Counted from the first letter of the stretch, positions 1 through 10,591 are shown. The stretch is DNA of 64,000 bases from Xenorhabdus nematophila ATCC 19061 (GCF_000252955.1 NC_014228.1:2333232-2397231), one strand, 5' to 3'. Program-made: numbers and translations. The notes: generated by a model not told the origin, from the letters alone.

Positions 1-2
1 AA

Positions 3-542
3 AGTGGGATGACATTGGGAGAGTTGAGTGCTGCTACACTGCAATATAGTGACAATGCGGCAATGAACCTGATTCTAAATCAACTGGGTGGCCCGCATGA
101 AGTAACCAAATTCGCACGTACTCTCGGTGATAACTCTTTTCGTCTTGATCGCAAAGAACCTGAACTGAATAATGTCATACCGGGTGATGAGCGTGATACA
201 TCAACACCACGAGCTATGGCTGACGACCTATATCATTTGGCATTGGGAAATGCCCTTGACGCGACACAACGCGAGCAATTAATTACATGGTTAAAGGGAA
301 ATACAACCGGTGCTGCCAGTATTCGTGCAGGTGTACCAGAAGGCTGGATTGTGGGAGATAAAACCGGTCGCTGTGATTATGGTTCAACAAATGATATTGC
401 GGTAATTTGGCCGGTCAATAATCAGCCGCCTTTAATTTTAGTGACTTATTTTACTCAGCCAGATAATAAAGAAGCCAGCGCACGCCCTGATGTATTGGCT
501 GCTGCCGCACGTATCATGACTCAACACGCAGGTAGTCAGTGA
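3..542 (+). CDS. Class A beta-lactamase, C-terminal part (5' end outside window)
   Basis: The reading frame is open to the left edge, so this is the 3' part of a serine beta-lactamase that hydrolyses beta-lactams in the periplasm. The visible class A motifs are SDN (nt 51-59 region), the omega-loop Glu in ExxLN within EPELNN, and KTG at 360-368. Wording such as TFRLDR-like, GNTTG-SIRAG and NDIAVIWP resembles the CTX-M/Kluyvera/Proteus branch. Two residues are odd: KTG is followed by Arg-Cys-Asp, where CTX-M types have Ser-Gly-Asp. The Cys at 372-374 falls at Ambler 238, the partner of Cys69 in disulfide-containing carbapenemases. The signal peptide and active-site Ser70 lie outside the window. 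The gene is followed by an IS630-type element. The family call is secure; the substrate range cannot be told. Confidence 0.9.
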   Translation, partial: SGMTLGELSAATLQYSDNAAMNLILNQLGGPHEVTKFARTLGDNSFRLDRKEPELNNVIPGDERDTSTPRAMADDLYHLALGNALDATQREQLITWLKGNTTGAASIRAGVPEGWIVGDKTGRCDYGSTNDIAVIWPVNNQPPLILVTYFTQPDNKEASARPDVLAAAARIMTQHAGSQ

Positions 543-603
543 CATTAGATGTTGCTTGAAAGCATATAGATACAATTAACAAGCTACAGCTAAATCAATA
601 TAA

Positions 604-1218
604 TCAGGCATAATTTATATGCTCTATAAACAGTTCATCAATAGAGCATATTTCTCGTCTTCTTATCGCTTTTGTTTCAGCCCATTTAGGTTCGATAGGA
701 TTCAAATCTGGACTGTAAGGCGGTAACCATGCCAACTGGCACCCGTGGTTTGCTATTGCTTGTATCGTGTCATGACGTTTATGAAATGGCGCATTATCCA
801 TCACAATCACGACACCATCTGAACGCTTGGGCAGCAAATCCTGGGTCATCCAGGCATGAAAAATATCCGCATTAATGTTTCCAGCAAATAAGCTTAAGGT
901 CACGAAGGTCTTTTGGATGATGGCGCCGATGGCATTAAGGCGACCTTTGGCCGGCCAGTCATGTGTGCCGAAACAGCGCCGCCCTTTTGCTGAATAACCG
1001 TGTGTGCGGGGCATCGACTGGGCAAAACCGCTTTCATCCAGATAAACAATCGGTTTACCCGCTTGTTCATAGTGACGGATACGCTCGACAAATGCCCGAC
1101 GGCGCTCACCGTCAGCGTTGGGATGTTTTAGCGTTTTTTTTTGACGGTGATATTCAGCCGTTTCAGGGCGTAATGGATAGCGGATTGTGTAACCCCCAGA
1201 CGTTTTGCCCTTTCCCAT
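604..1218 (-). CDS. IS630-family transposase, catalytic frame (orfB)
   Basis: This is the DDE catalytic half. The first Asp is in YLDESGF, the second in VIVMDNAPFH and the Glu in SPDLNPIEPKWAE, all canonical IS630 contexts. The reading frame is open to 1218, but true coding probably begins at the A9 slippage site near 1134-1142, in continuation of orfA. The catalytic residues are intact, so a frameshifted fusion could be active. The C-terminus reaches position 604, 62 nt downstream of the beta-lactamase stop codon on the facing strand (convergent). Confidence 0.8.
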   Translation of the reverse strand: MGKGKTSGGYTIRYPLRPETAEYHRQKKTLKHPNADGERRRAFVERIRHYEQAGKPIVYLDESGFAQSMPRTHGYSAKGRRCFGTHDWPAKGRLNAIGAIIQKTFVTLSLFAGNINADIFHAWMTQDLLPKRSDGVVIVMDNAPFHKRHDTIQAIANHGCQLAWLPPYSPDLNPIEPKWAETKAIRRREICSIDELFIEHINYA

Positions 1219-1436
1219 TGATAGTCATCAGGATAATTTTGGACATCGATAAGGAGCGTTTCATCACTGATTTTAGTCGGGGGTTTATTACGCGTTACAC
1301 AGGGTTCTATTTTGTCGCGCCACCGAAACAGGGTGAGGATAGCGACTTCAAAGTGGGCCCTCGTTTGTTCGAACGTCAACGAATGCTTGTCTTTGTATGC
1401 CAGTACTCGCTTTCGAAAATCCAGACTGTAGCCCAT
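1128..1436 (-). CDS. IS630-family transposase, N-terminal frame (orfA)
   Basis: This 102-residue helix-turn-helix DNA-binding half begins MGYSLDFRKRVL, the usual opening of IS630 transposases. It ends just after a run of nine A residues on the coding strand (plus-strand T-run 1134-1142). Slipping back one base in the run joins ...VKKK to TLKHPNADGERR of the second frame, which gives a full-length protein. Either this is programmed -1 frameshifting, known for some IS630-type elements, or the A-run carries an indel that killed the gene. The sequence alone cannot decide. Confidence 0.75.
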   Translation of the reverse strand: MGYSLDFRKRVLAYKDKHSLTFEQTRAHFEVAILTLFRWRDKIEPCVTRNKPPTKISDETLLIDVQNYPDDYQWERAKRLGVTQSAIHYALKRLNITVKKKR

Positions 1437-1442
1437 CTCGCT

Positions 1443-1766
1443 TTAGCCCCCTGCCAGCTTCACTTTCATGCCTTTTGCTTCCAGCAATTGTTTCAGCAAA
1501 TCACGCTTATCGCCCTGAATCTCAATTTCGCCCTCTTTCACAGAGCCGCCACAACCACATTTTTTCTTCAACTCGGCTGCCAACTTTGCCATCGTTTGAT
1601 CATCAGCATCAATGCCAGTGATGACACAAACACCTTTGCCTTTACTCCCGCTCGTTTGGCGCTGGATACGTACAATACCATCACCTTTTGGGCGTACAGG
1701 TTTGGTTTTTTCTTCCTGAATGCGACCGCCATCCGTTGAGTAAACCAAACGAGAATTATTATCCAT
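1443..1766 (-). CDS. yciH: YciH, SUI1/eIF1-like translation factor
   Basis: A 107-residue member of the SUI1/eIF1 family, which in bacteria influences the stringency of translation initiation. The start [11 protein letters not shown] matches E. coli YciH, and the core ([34 protein letters not shown]) is nearly identical to it. I chose the ATG at 1764-1766 because the longer upstream reading lies within pyrF and has no family counterpart. The first 8 nt overlap the 3' end of pyrF, so the two are translationally coupled, as in other enterobacteria. The stop codon is directly followed by the IS630-type element, so the C-terminus (KVKLAGG) is intact but anything downstream has been displaced. Confidence 0.95.
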   Translation of the reverse strand: MDNNSRLVYSTDGGRIQEEKTKPVRPKGDGIVRIQRQTSGSKGKGVCVITGIDADDQTMAKLAAELKKKCGCGGSVKEGEIEIQGDKRDLLKQLLEAKGMKVKLAGG

Positions 1767-2484
1767 GCACGACCCCAATAGATTGATTAATCTGCTGTAG
1801 TGCCAATGCAGGATTTTCCGCACGGGTAATCGGACGCCCGATCACCATATAATCCACGCCGGCCTGAACTGCCTGAGGTGGCGTCATAATACGGCGCTGA
1901 TCGCCTGCTTCCACACCTTCTGGACGGATCCCTGGAGTGACAAGTTGAAATGCTTTACCGCATACGGTTTTCAATTGTTGTGCTTCATGGGCAGAACAAA
2001 CTACCCCATCCAGACCACACTGTTTTGTCAGTAAAGCCAACCGTTCAGCCTGCTGTGCAGGCGTGACGTCAACGCCAATTCCTGACAGATCGGATTGCTC
2101 CATACTGGTCAATACGGTTACAGCGATTAATAACGGTGCATCTTTACCATAGGGCAACAGCGCCTCTTTAGCGGCTGCCATCATTCTCGCACCACCACTC
2201 GCGTGAACATTAACCATCCAAACACCCATTTCGGCCGCAGCTACTACCGCTCTTGCTGTTGTATTAGGAATATCATGGAATTTGAGATCCAAAAATACTT
2301 CAAAACCACGCTGATGCAATGCCTGAACAAATTGCGGGCCATATAGTGTAAACATCTCTTTGCCCACTTTCAGCCGGCAGGATTGTGGATCAATCTTATC
2401 GACAAATTCCAGTGCCGAATGTTGATTGTCATAATCCAATGCAACGATAACAGGTGAGTCAATCTGTTTATCTACTGAAGTCAT
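1759..2484 (-). CDS. pyrF: Orotidine 5'-phosphate decarboxylase
   Basis: Decarboxylates OMP to UMP, the last step of de novo pyrimidine synthesis, as a cytoplasmic TIM barrel. The catalytic DxKxxD signature is seen in [11 protein letters not shown], and [22 protein letters not shown] and the phosphate-binding end [10 protein letters not shown] are all family hallmarks. The length is 241 residues, usual for the family. I prefer the ATG at 2482-2484 because AAGGAC stands about 10 nt upstream; an in-frame TTG at 2508 would add eight residues and swallow this ribosome-binding site. It lies downstream of lapA-lapB and overlaps yciH by 8 nt, as in E. coli. Confidence 0.97.
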   Translation of the reverse strand: MTSVDKQIDSPVIVALDYDNQHSALEFVDKIDPQSCRLKVGKEMFTLYGPQFVQALHQRGFEVFLDLKFHDIPNTTARAVVAAAEMGVWMVNVHASGGARMMAAAKEALLPYGKDAPLLIAVTVLTSMEQSDLSGIGVDVTPAQQAERLALLTKQCGLDGVVCSAHEAQQLKTVCGKAFQLVTPGIRPEGVEAGDQRRIMTPPQAVQAGVDYMVIGRPITRAENPALALQQINQSIGVVHG

Positions 2485-2652
2485 TTTGGGGTCCTTTTCA
2501 TTTATCAATAAACTTGAATTACCAGTGAGTTTTCATCACTCATTAAGAGAAACATGTCCATAAACAAACATGTTTTTTATAATAATTTTTTATAACCGCT
2601 CATTTTTGTGATAGTGAATTGCCCGTGCATCGTGTCAATAAAAGTGACAACG

Positions 2653-3822
2653 TCACTGACCATCCAAACCCCGAATGGGTTTAATCGAATCCCATGCACG
2701 ACATGATGGGCAATGCCAATATAGTGAACGGGAAGTGAAACCGCATTTATGGCATCGATAATCAGGTTTCGTGCGGATTTGTTCACCTACCATATTACGT
2801 AAAAGGATCAAACTCTCTTTAGCCCGTCCTTCTTCTGCATCCGCCAGATGGTAATCCATCAAGCGATAAAATAACCGCATTGTTGGATGACGTTCCAACT
2901 GACGATTGATGTAAGTCTGAGCAATATCACGCCCTGCTTTTTGCTCAATGATGTCAGCCATGTGTAGTTCAGCAATTGCACCACATTCTTCTTCCACACA
3001 ACGTTGTACAAAAGCTTCCCATTCATCCGGTTGAGACAGGTGTTGATAACATTCTTGCAGCATCGGCAAAGCTTCACTAATCAGTTGATTATCTTGCTCA
3101 AGAATACGTTTCAGTACGTCAGTTGCTTTAGAATGCTCTCCCTGTGCCATATGGATACGACCACACATGATTGAAACCCGGGCGCAGTTTTTGTCTGCCT
3201 GAGCCGCTTTATTCAAATGCCCGATAGCGCCACTGAAATCATCACTGCCCATACATTGCAATGCCAGTTCACAATAAAAATGGGCAATATCTTCTCTAAA
3301 ATGGTGCTTGCCCAGTTTTACCAGTTTTTCAGAAACTTCAATGGCTTTATTCCAGTCACTGGTTGCTTGATAGATGGTTAGCAAAGAATTGAACGCATTT
3401 TCACGGAAATCTGTTTCATCAACCAACTGAAGAAACATATTTTCAGCCCGATCATAGACTCCCGCAGCCATATAATCCCGCCCAAGTTGCTGGATAGCCA
3501 GCAAACGTTGCTCAAATGTCAAAGAAGCGCTTTCCAGCAGGGATTGGTGAATACGGATAGCTTTCTCAACTTCACCACGGGAGCGGAACAGATTGCCTAA
3601 CGTCAGATGAGCCTCAAATGTGGAACTATCCTCTTTCAGCATATCAAGAAATAAATCTACCGCCTTATCCTGTTGATTAGAAAGTAAAAAATTAACACCA
3701 TCAACATATTCACGTGAAAGACGGTCAGCCGATTGCTGTTTATTTTGTTGAGCACTTCTGCGCCCCATATACCAACCATAGGCGGCAGCAATGGGAAGCA
3801 GCAGAAATAACAGCTCTAACAT
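2653..3822 (-). CDS. lapB: LapB (YciM), regulator of LpxC/LPS assembly
   Basis: Inner-membrane-anchored TPR protein that controls lipopolysaccharide synthesis by promoting FtsH-dependent LpxC turnover. The 389 residues equal the E. coli length. An N-terminal membrane segment (residues 1-18, LELLFLLLPIAAAYGWY) is followed by TPR repeats (about 35-330) and a rubredoxin-type metal site at the C-terminus, with CHKCG and CPSC at about 357-374. The gene starts 6 nt after lapA with its own AAGGAATAA upstream. The gene order lapA-lapB-pyrF-yciH is conserved in enterobacteria. It is probably essential, as in E. coli. Confidence 0.96.
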   Translation of the reverse strand: MLELLFLLLPIAAAYGWYMGRRSAQQNKQQSADRLSREYVDGVNFLLSNQQDKAVDLFLDMLKEDSSTFEAHLTLGNLFRSRGEVEKAIRIHQSLLESASLTFEQRLLAIQQLGRDYMAAGVYDRAENMFLQLVDETDFRENAFNSLLTIYQATSDWNKAIEVSEKLVKLGKHHFREDIAHFYCELALQCMGSDDFSGAIGHLNKAAQADKNCARVSIMCGRIHMAQGEHSKATDVLKRILEQDNQLISEALPMLQECYQHLSQPDEWEAFVQRCVEEECGAIAELHMADIIEQKAGRDIAQTYINRQLERHPTMRLFYRLMDYHLADAEEGRAKESLILLRNMVGEQIRTKPDYRCHKCGFTSRSLYWHCPSCRAWDSIKPIRGLDGQ

Positions 3823-3828
3823 GGAGAA

Positions 3829-4143
3829 TTATTCCTTGTTTAATGCGACGGTTGGGACCGATTTTACAGATAAATCAGTGGATTGATCCAACTGAGTTTC
3901 TAAACGCTTAATTTTGCGTTTTGCCTGTTGCAGAGAAATACGGGTACGTAGGTAAAATGCGCCACAAATTGCCCAACCAAGGGTAAAACCAATAGCGAAC
4001 AGCGCGGCTAATAATGTGGATATAGAATAATCGCCTTTAGCAATCAAATAATTAAATGTTACGATTTGATTATTATTTGCGCCCAGTGTCACTGAGATAA
4101 CAAAAACAACCAGTGCCAGTAATAAAATCAAAAAATATTTCAC
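3829..4143 (-). CDS. lapA: LapA (YciS), LPS assembly membrane protein
   Basis: A 104-residue inner-membrane protein with two transmembrane segments (about residues 2-20 and 42-66) joined by a short loop containing the conserved NNQIVTFNYLIA. The C-terminus is a basic coiled-coil-like tail (LQQAKRKIKRLETQL). It works with LapB at the site of LPS synthesis. It is the first gene of the lapA-lapB-pyrF-yciH run. Its length and topology match E. coli YciS (102 residues). Confidence 0.95.
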   Translation of the reverse strand: MKYFLILLLALVVFVISVTLGANNNQIVTFNYLIAKGDYSISTLLAALFAIGFTLGWAICGAFYLRTRISLQQAKRKIKRLETQLDQSTDLSVKSVPTVALNKE

Positions 4144-4595
4144 ATTTCTTCCTGTTATCGATTGTTACTAATTAGTTATGCCAAATAACAGACATAGTGG
4201 CGTGTTAAATTAGCATTTCTCGTCTACGCAAAGGAAGCAATTTATTGCCACAAACGCGGATTTCCTTCTTTTTGTGATATTATTCTACTTGTCTGTACTC
4301 AACCCCGCTTTTTCTCTGAAATAATTTCACCCAATATAGTCGAAAAAATCCACTTATAGTTTAGCATGCTAATATTCTCTTCATTAAAGAACATTTTCTT
4401 TATCCGTGCGGTTGCTCTTTTGTTAGCTGCTTTTTCCCCAGTTATAAAAGTCTTGTTGATATCCGTTAGCCTATATTTATGCGCATTAATAATTTCTGTT
4501 ACAATGCTGCGGCGTATGTGCGTTGTGATCAGAAAAAATTTGCGTAGTTTTAGCTGATATCTCAACCGATCTTGTTCTGAGTATCGCAATATTTA
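4144..4595. other. Intergenic region upstream of lapA; no gene supported
   Basis: E. coli carries pgpB in the equivalent place between ribA and lapA. I see no PAP2-phosphatase motif in any frame. A 63-codon hydrophobic frame on plus (4366-4557) and a 96-codon frame on minus (4299-4589) overlap each other and have no recognisable family or good ribosome-binding site, so I do not call them. The region must hold the lapA promoter. Confidence 0.6.
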
Positions 4596-4722
4596 TATAC
4601 CCAATGGATTTCAAGATGCAGCGCGACGGCAAGAGAATGAATCCCCAGGGGCATAGCTAACTATGTGACTGGGGTGAGTGAGCGCAGCCAACAAAGCTGT
4701 AACTTGAAAGACGACGGGTATA
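4596..4722 (+). repeat. Structured interspersed repeat (copy A), upstream of ribA
   Basis: This 127-bp repeat is bounded by TATACCC at 4596-4602 and GGGTATA at 4716-4722, with extended inverted ends (CAATGGATTTCAAG on the left; CTTGAAAGACGACG on the right). The middle is a nested hairpin: CCCCAG pairs with CTGGGG around CATAGctaaCTATG. A second copy with the same outer parts and an added centre lies at 45975-46168, and a diverged relative at about 40636-40715. The right end runs into ribA sequence and forms TATAAT at 4719-4724. It looks like a MITE/ERIC-type element. Confidence 0.85.
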
Positions 4723-4751
4723 ATGAGTCAAATCAATATATGAATACTAAA

Positions 4752-5348
4752 ATGCAGCTGAAAAGAGTAGCTGAAGCTAAGTTACCTACGCCGTGGGGCG
4801 AATTTTTAATGATTGGGTTTGAAGAAATAGAGACAGGCCGCGATCATGTTGCTCTTGTTTTCGGTGATATTTGTGGCGATGAGCCAGTATTATCACGCAT
4901 CCATTCAGAATGCCTCACTGGAGATGCTTTATTCAGTCTAAGATGTGACTGTGGTTTCCAGCTCGAAGCCGCCCTGTCGCAAATTAGTCAGGAAGGGCGT
5001 GGTGTTCTTCTGTACCACCGCCAGGAAGGCCGCAATATTGGTTTGCTGAATAAAATCCGCGCCTATGCTTTACAAGATCAGGGTATTGATACCGTTGAAG
5101 CCAATCATCAGTTAGGGTTTGCTGCCGATGAGAGAGATTTCACCCTTTGCTCAGATATGTATAAGTTATTGGATATTAAAGAAATTCGCCTTCTGACTAA
5201 CAACCCTAAAAAAGTTGAGATTATGGTGGAAGCAGGTATTAATATTGTCGAACGGGTACCGCTGATTGTCGGACGTAATCCTAAAAATGCTTACTACCTG
5301 GATACCAAGGCCAGCAGAATGGGTCATTTACTATTCAAACCGGAATAA
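4752..5348 (+). CDS. ribA: GTP cyclohydrolase II
   Basis: First step of riboflavin synthesis: opens GTP to 2,5-diamino-6-ribosylamino-4-pyrimidinone 5'-phosphate, releasing formate and pyrophosphate. The zinc ligands are seen in [15 protein letters not shown], the catalytic [11 protein letters not shown] and the nucleotide-binding LLTNNPKK are intact, and the length is 198 residues as in E. coli. The start [18 protein letters not shown] matches the family. An in-frame ATG at 4740 would add four residues, and neither has a strong Shine-Dalgarno. Transcription may start from the TATAAT made at the edge of repeat copy A. Confidence 0.95.
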   Translation: MQLKRVAEAKLPTPWGEFLMIGFEEIETGRDHVALVFGDICGDEPVLSRIHSECLTGDALFSLRCDCGFQLEAALSQISQEGRGVLLYHRQEGRNIGLLNKIRAYALQDQGIDTVEANHQLGFAADERDFTLCSDMYKLLDIKEIRLLTNNPKKVEIMVEAGINIVERVPLIVGRNPKNAYYLDTKASRMGHLLFKPE

Positions 5349-5381
5349 ACGTTATTTACTTTCTACAAGATTTAAAAAAAT

Positions 5382-5411
5382 AAAAACTGCGTCGGTGTGG
5401 GCGCAGTTTTT
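5382..5411. terminator. Bidirectional terminator between ribA and acnA
   Basis: AAAAACTGCG at 5382-5391 pairs with CGCAGTTTTT at 5402-5411 around a 10-nt loop. U-runs follow the stem on both strands, so it can serve the converging ribA and acnA transcripts. Confidence 0.9.
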
Positions 5412-5453
5412 ATTCCTGAATATATCTCATTCAAACACGACCATTCTTTAAAA

Positions 5454-8159
5454 TTATTTCAACATATTACGAATAACATAATGCAAAATGCCGTCGTTGT
5501 AGAAATAAGCCAGTTCTGTCGCAGTATCAATTCGGCAACGTGTATCAACCACAGTTTCCTTACCATCCGCATGGGTAATTTTTACCGCAATTGTCTGCCC
5601 GGATTGCAAATTTCCCAACCCCGCGATATCAATCCTTTCATTACCGGTTAAATTTAATGTTTTACGACTGACACCTTGAGGAAATTCGAGGGGCAATACC
5701 CCCATACCAATAAGGTTAGAGCGGTGAATACGTTCGAAAGACTCCGCAATCACCACCCGAACGCCTAACAATCTTGTTCCTTTTGCTGCCCAATCACGAC
5801 TTGAACCAGAACCATATTCTTTACCTGCAATAATGGCTAACGTTTTTTTCTCTTCCTGATAGCGCATGGCAGCATCATAAATTGCAAGCTGAGCTTGTGA
5901 CGGAATATGGCGGGTGTATCCGCCTTCAATACCAGATACCATTTCATTGCGAATACGAATATTGGCAAATGTCCCCCGCATCATGACCTCATGGTTACCA
6001 CGCCTTGAACCATAAGAATTAAAATCCTTTGGCGCTACGCCATGTTCTTGCAAATAGCGACCTGCCGGGCTGTCGGCTTTGATATTACCCGCAGGGGAAA
6101 TGTGATCCGTTGTAACCGAATCGCCTAATATTGCCAATATATGTGCCTGATGGATATCGGTTACTGGTTTAGGTTCAGCGGTCATTTCACTGAAAAACGG
6201 TGGATGACGAATGTAGGTGGAATCTAACTGCCAGGAATAAGTAGCTGAACTTTCTACATCCAAAGATTGCCAACTTTCATCACCATCAAATACCGCATTA
6301 TATTGTTTATGGAACATTTCAGTTCTGACTTTCCCAACCGCTTCTGCAACTTCCTGACTATTGGGCCAAATATCTTTCAAGTAAACATCATGGCCTTGTT
6401 GATCTTTCCCGATGGGTTCCAGAGTCAGATCTTTCTTCATATTGCCAGAAAGTGCATAAGCGACGACCAAAGGAGGTGATGCCAGCCAGTTTGTTTTTAC
6501 CAATGGATGAATGCGCCCTTCAAAATTCCGGTTGCCGGAAAGTACAGCTCCTACCGTTAAATCAGATTGCTTAATGGCGGTTTCAATGGATTCTGGCAAT
6601 GGCCCAGAGTTACCGATACAGGTAGTACAGCCATAACCAACCAAGTTGAAACCCAGTTTTTCCAGATAGGGCATAAAGCCTGCCAATTCCAGATAATCAG
6701 TCACGACTTTGGAACCGGGTGCCAATGAGGTTTTAACCCACGGCTGGCGCTGTAAGCATTTCTCTACCGCTTTTTTGGCAAGTAAGCCCGCTGTCATGAG
6801 TACACTGGGATTAGAGGTATTCGTGCAGGATGTAATGGCAGCAATAACAACTGCGCCATCTTGCAATGAAAAAGTGTGATTATCTAAAGTGACGGATACT
6901 GCTGAAGAATGGTCTTGGGTTTTATGAATATCCAGTTCCATTGCAGATTGGAAAGCCTGTGGTACCTTCCCCAGTGCAACTCTGTCCTGAGGACGTTTCG
7001 GCCCCGCTAAACTCGCTTCCACCGTTGACATATCCAGTTCAAGACAACTGGTGAATATCGGCTCATCGCCGGCATTACGCCACAATCCCTGCATCTTGCA
7101 ATAGGTTTCAACCAAAGCGACTTCATCTTCATGACGCCCGGTTAACCGCATATAACCCAGCGTGATGTCATCGACAGGGAAAAAGCCGCAGGTCGCACCG
7201 TATTCAGGTGACATATTGGCAATCGTCGCCCGATCAGCCAAGGGTAAATCAGATAATCCATCACCATAAAACTCAACAAATTTACCGACAACACCCTGTT
7301 TACGCAGCATTTGTGTCACCGTCAGTACAAGGTCAGTCGCTGTGATCCCTTCTCGCAGTTTGCCTGTTAATTTAAAACCCACAACATCAGGGATAAGCAT
7401 AGAAACGGGTTGTCCCAGCATTGCAGCTTCTGCTTCAATTCCTCCAACGCCCCAGCCCAATACACCTAAGCCATTAATCATCGTTGTATGGGAATCCGTT
7501 CCTACCAACGTGTCAGGGTAGGCAAAATCCTTCCCATCCTGATTTTCATACCAAACCGCTTTCCCCAGATACTCAAGGTTAACCTGATGGCATATTCCCG
7601 TTCCCGGCGGTACAACGCGGAAGCGATTAAATGCCTTCTGCCCCCAACGCAAGAATAGATAACGTTCATAGTTACGCTCCATTTCAATCTGAACGTTTTC
7701 TTCAAATGCCTGTTCTGTGCCAAATTTATCCACCATCACCGAATGGTCAATGACAAGATCAACAGGAGACAACGGATTAACTTGTTCGACATTTCCACCC
7801 AGTCTCAACACAGCTTCTCGCATGGCAGCAAGATCCACGACAGCCGGAACACCGGTAAAGTCCTGCATAAGTACACGGGCTGGACGATAGGCAATCTCTC
7901 TGTCTGCATGGCCGTTTTTCTGCCATGCCACCAGCGCCTTCAAATCGTCCTCCACAACAGATTCGCCATCAATATTGCGCAGGAGATTTTCAAGCAGAAC
8001 TTTCAGGGATTTCGGTAAACGGGATATTTCCCCCAACTGCTCAGATAACAAAGGCAAGCTGTAATAGTGATAGGTTTTACTGCCAGTTGATTTGCCATCA
8101 ACGGATTTACTACCGATCAATAACGTTGAAGCACAGTTCGTTTTCAATCTAAACGACAT
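5454..8159 (-). CDS. acnA: Aconitate hydratase A
   Basis: Interconverts citrate and isocitrate in the TCA cycle. The protein is a 901-residue cytoplasmic 4Fe-4S enzyme of the AcnA/IRP1 type (E. coli AcnA has 891). Cluster ligands are visible as the Cys of [12 protein letters not shown] and the pair in [13 protein letters not shown]. Substrate-site stretches [22 protein letters not shown] and [18 protein letters not shown] are complete. The start is preceded by AAGGAGGAG about 5 nt before the ATG. It is monocistronic and converges on ribA. AcnA is the stress-stable isozyme in E. coli; I did not find a clear regulator site. Confidence 0.97.
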   Translation of the reverse strand: MSFRLKTNCASTLLIGSKSVDGKSTGSKTYHYYSLPLLSEQLGEISRLPKSLKVLLENLLRNIDGESVVEDDLKALVAWQKNGHADREIAYRPARVLMQDFTGVPAVVDLAAMREAVLRLGGNVEQVNPLSPVDLVIDHSVMVDKFGTEQAFEENVQIEMERNYERYLFLRWGQKAFNRFRVVPPGTGICHQVNLEYLGKAVWYENQDGKDFAYPDTLVGTDSHTTMINGLGVLGWGVGGIEAEAAMLGQPVSMLIPDVVGFKLTGKLREGITATDLVLTVTQMLRKQGVVGKFVEFYGDGLSDLPLADRATIANMSPEYGATCGFFPVDDITLGYMRLTGRHEDEVALVETYCKMQGLWRNAGDEPIFTSCLELDMSTVEASLAGPKRPQDRVALGKVPQAFQSAMELDIHKTQDHSSAVSVTLDNHTFSLQDGAVVIAAITSCTNTSNPSVLMTAGLLAKKAVEKCLQRQPWVKTSLAPGSKVVTDYLELAGFMPYLEKLGFNLVGYGCTTCIGNSGPLPESIETAIKQSDLTVGAVLSGNRNFEGRIHPLVKTNWLASPPLVVAYALSGNMKKDLTLEPIGKDQQGHDVYLKDIWPNSQEVAEAVGKVRTEMFHKQYNAVFDGDESWQSLDVESSATYSWQLDSTYIRHPPFFSEMTAEPKPVTDIHQAHILAILGDSVTTDHISPAGNIKADSPAGRYLQEHGVAPKDFNSYGSRRGNHEVMMRGTFANIRIRNEMVSGIEGGYTRHIPSQAQLAIYDAAMRYQEEKKTLAIIAGKEYGSGSSRDWAAKGTRLLGVRVVIAESFERIHRSNLIGMGVLPLEFPQGVSRKTLNLTGNERIDIAGLGNLQSGQTIAVKITHADGKETVVDTRCRIDTATELAYFYNDGILHYVIRNMLK

Positions 8160-8456
8160 AACTCCTCCTTATTATTATGGTCAGCTACATGACTAAACAT
8201 AACATATAAGTAAACATTTGCTGTTCAGCAAACACACATTTTGCTAACGACTGTAAATTCTCAATTATTGATAAACTTTAGTGATGACATGCCGAAAGTA
8301 GATGTGTTTTATTCATGTCATATCATCAATGAATTTCGAACCGCTGCATGATGATAAGAGAACTCACGTTATAAACATGATCATAAAATAATAACTTGAA
8401 AATTAAATGGTATCTTGACGATATCCAATTAGTTTTCACCTATTTGAGAATAAATT
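8160..8456. other. Divergent promoter region acnA / evf-like gene
   Basis: These 297 bp separate the divergent starts of acnA and the gene at 8457. They are AT-rich and contain a short palindrome, TTTGCTG-tt-CAGCAAA, at 8217-8232, of unknown role. No convincing Fur, FNR or CRP site was found by eye. Confidence 0.5.
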
Positions 8457-9278
8457 ATGAATATAAAAACAAATGCCTCACGCCAAAATTATTTAAATCA
8501 TATACAACGAGCTAACCAATTTTTTTCTACCGAAATTAAGAGTCCATTTTCTTTGTCCGATTACCGGTTCAGTGATACAGACGGCCTTGTCCAATTTGTC
8601 ATAACGTCACAAATTACTGACAAAACCCAGGTAATACAGAAATTAAATGACATCAATAAAACACAAATAGCCCTTTCCTCAATAGCAACTGACTATATAA
8701 CTCAATATGCTGATGTTCATGGCAAACAGTATAAGACCGATATTGAATTCTGGAGTAACGTAATAGCAAAGCTGCCATTAATGAGTGTCAGAAATATAGA
8801 AAAACAGACTTATTGCCATGAAATGAAAGGTATTTCTATCGCAACTAATTTACTCCAGCTTATCATGGATATCGTATTGAGCGCTGACTCCCCCAACATA
8901 AAAAACTTTGCTAACTTTCTTCAAAAACAAGGGGATGCCATAAGATTAGGTTTAAAACAGAATAACGACCATTATTCTACTCTTACATTAGCCAGTGTCA
9001 TTGAAGCCGTTGGTGTTGAAGATCAAGTCATCTATATCCCTAAGATGAAGTTTTATAAAATAGATTTCAACAGAACCAACTCCGAAGTGGCGTCAAATTG
9101 CGCTTCTAATGCAAATGTCAATGTCGAGTTTACTTACTCTTCCTTCATTTCATTATTTGACTATCAAGCATTAGACGATCCTGAAGTAAAAACCGCGTTT
9201 AATAACTTTATTCTTAAGCACAAAAAATCATCAATAGAAAATTCAGATAGTTTTTTCAGTGGTCAGTTTGCAATGTGA
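8457..9278 (+). CDS. Putative Evf-family virulence/persistence factor
   Basis: A 273-residue protein with no signal peptide or membrane segment. Its overall size, the opening region (ASRQNYLNHIQRANQFFS, YRFSDTDGLVQFV) and the C-terminal half (IYIPKMKFYKIDFNR, then a Cys at residue 215) resemble the Erwinia virulence factor Evf. That protein promotes bacterial persistence in insect gut and is palmitoylated on one cysteine near residue 209. The resemblance is from memory and could not be tested by alignment. If right, Cys215 would be the lipid-bearing residue. It stands alone between acnA and cysB, away from known operons, and has AT-rich codon use, which suggests acquisition. The Shine-Dalgarno is weak (GAGAAT). 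Confidence 0.45.
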   Translation: MNIKTNASRQNYLNHIQRANQFFSTEIKSPFSLSDYRFSDTDGLVQFVITSQITDKTQVIQKLNDINKTQIALSSIATDYITQYADVHGKQYKTDIEFWSNVIAKLPLMSVRNIEKQTYCHEMKGISIATNLLQLIMDIVLSADSPNIKNFANFLQKQGDAIRLGLKQNNDHYSTLTLASVIEAVGVEDQVIYIPKMKFYKIDFNRTNSEVASNCASNANVNVEFTYSSFISLFDYQALDDPEVKTAFNNFILKHKKSSIENSDSFFSGQFAM

Positions 9279-9335
9279 TCCCAAAAGGCACTTAAAGAGA
9301 TTAAATTCTCACCAGCAACCTCAATTTACCTGAAT

Positions 9336-9380
9336 AAAGACTCACCACCTTCCCTTCGCAAGAGGGTGGTTGAATCTTTA
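9336..9380. terminator. Hairpin between evf-like gene and cysB
   Basis: AAAGA-TCA-CCACC (9336-9349) pairs with GGTGGTTGAATCTTT (9365-9379), with one bulge. It lies between two convergent genes and is probably a shared terminator, though the T-run is short. Confidence 0.6.
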
Positions 9381-9399
9381 TTAGATAATCACCAATGAT

Positions 9400-10419
<1,020 letters not shown>

Positions 10420-10591
10420 TCAATTTCTATATCGCTAATGGTTATTCTCTTATAACCATATAGAATATTTAATTATAGGCATATAACCACTATAACATCT
10501 GCTATATATTTATATAACAAATAATTAGGTTGAGTAATGATTATTAAACCATTGTTGTAGATATATTGTGTTTCAATTCTGTTTAAATACA

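Larger units (their letters stand above)
604..1436 (-). mobile_element. IS630-family insertion sequence
   Basis: This is a single-copy element whose transposase is split over two frames on the minus strand (see the two CDS entries). IS630/Tc1-mariner elements insert at TA. I could not fix the termini: both flanks share only a short GCTACAG (about 578-584 on plus; the inverted copy is at the start of orfA), so the limits given are those of the coding region. The transposase start lies 6 nt from the yciH stop codon, which leaves almost no room for a normal terminal repeat. The element may be truncated there or may have inserted right at the end of yciH. Confidence 0.75.

Noticed and set aside
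963..1739. 258-codon plus-strand frame across the IS630-type element and yciH
   Set aside because: It lies antisense to two well-recognised genes and has no family resemblance.
4299..4589. 96-codon minus frame and overlapping 63-codon plus frame upstream of ribA
   Set aside because: They overlap each other, lack good ribosome-binding sites and match nothing known.
8217..8232. Palindrome TTTGCTG-tt-CAGCAAA as a regulator site
   Set aside because: It matches no consensus I know; noted only within the intergenic entry.
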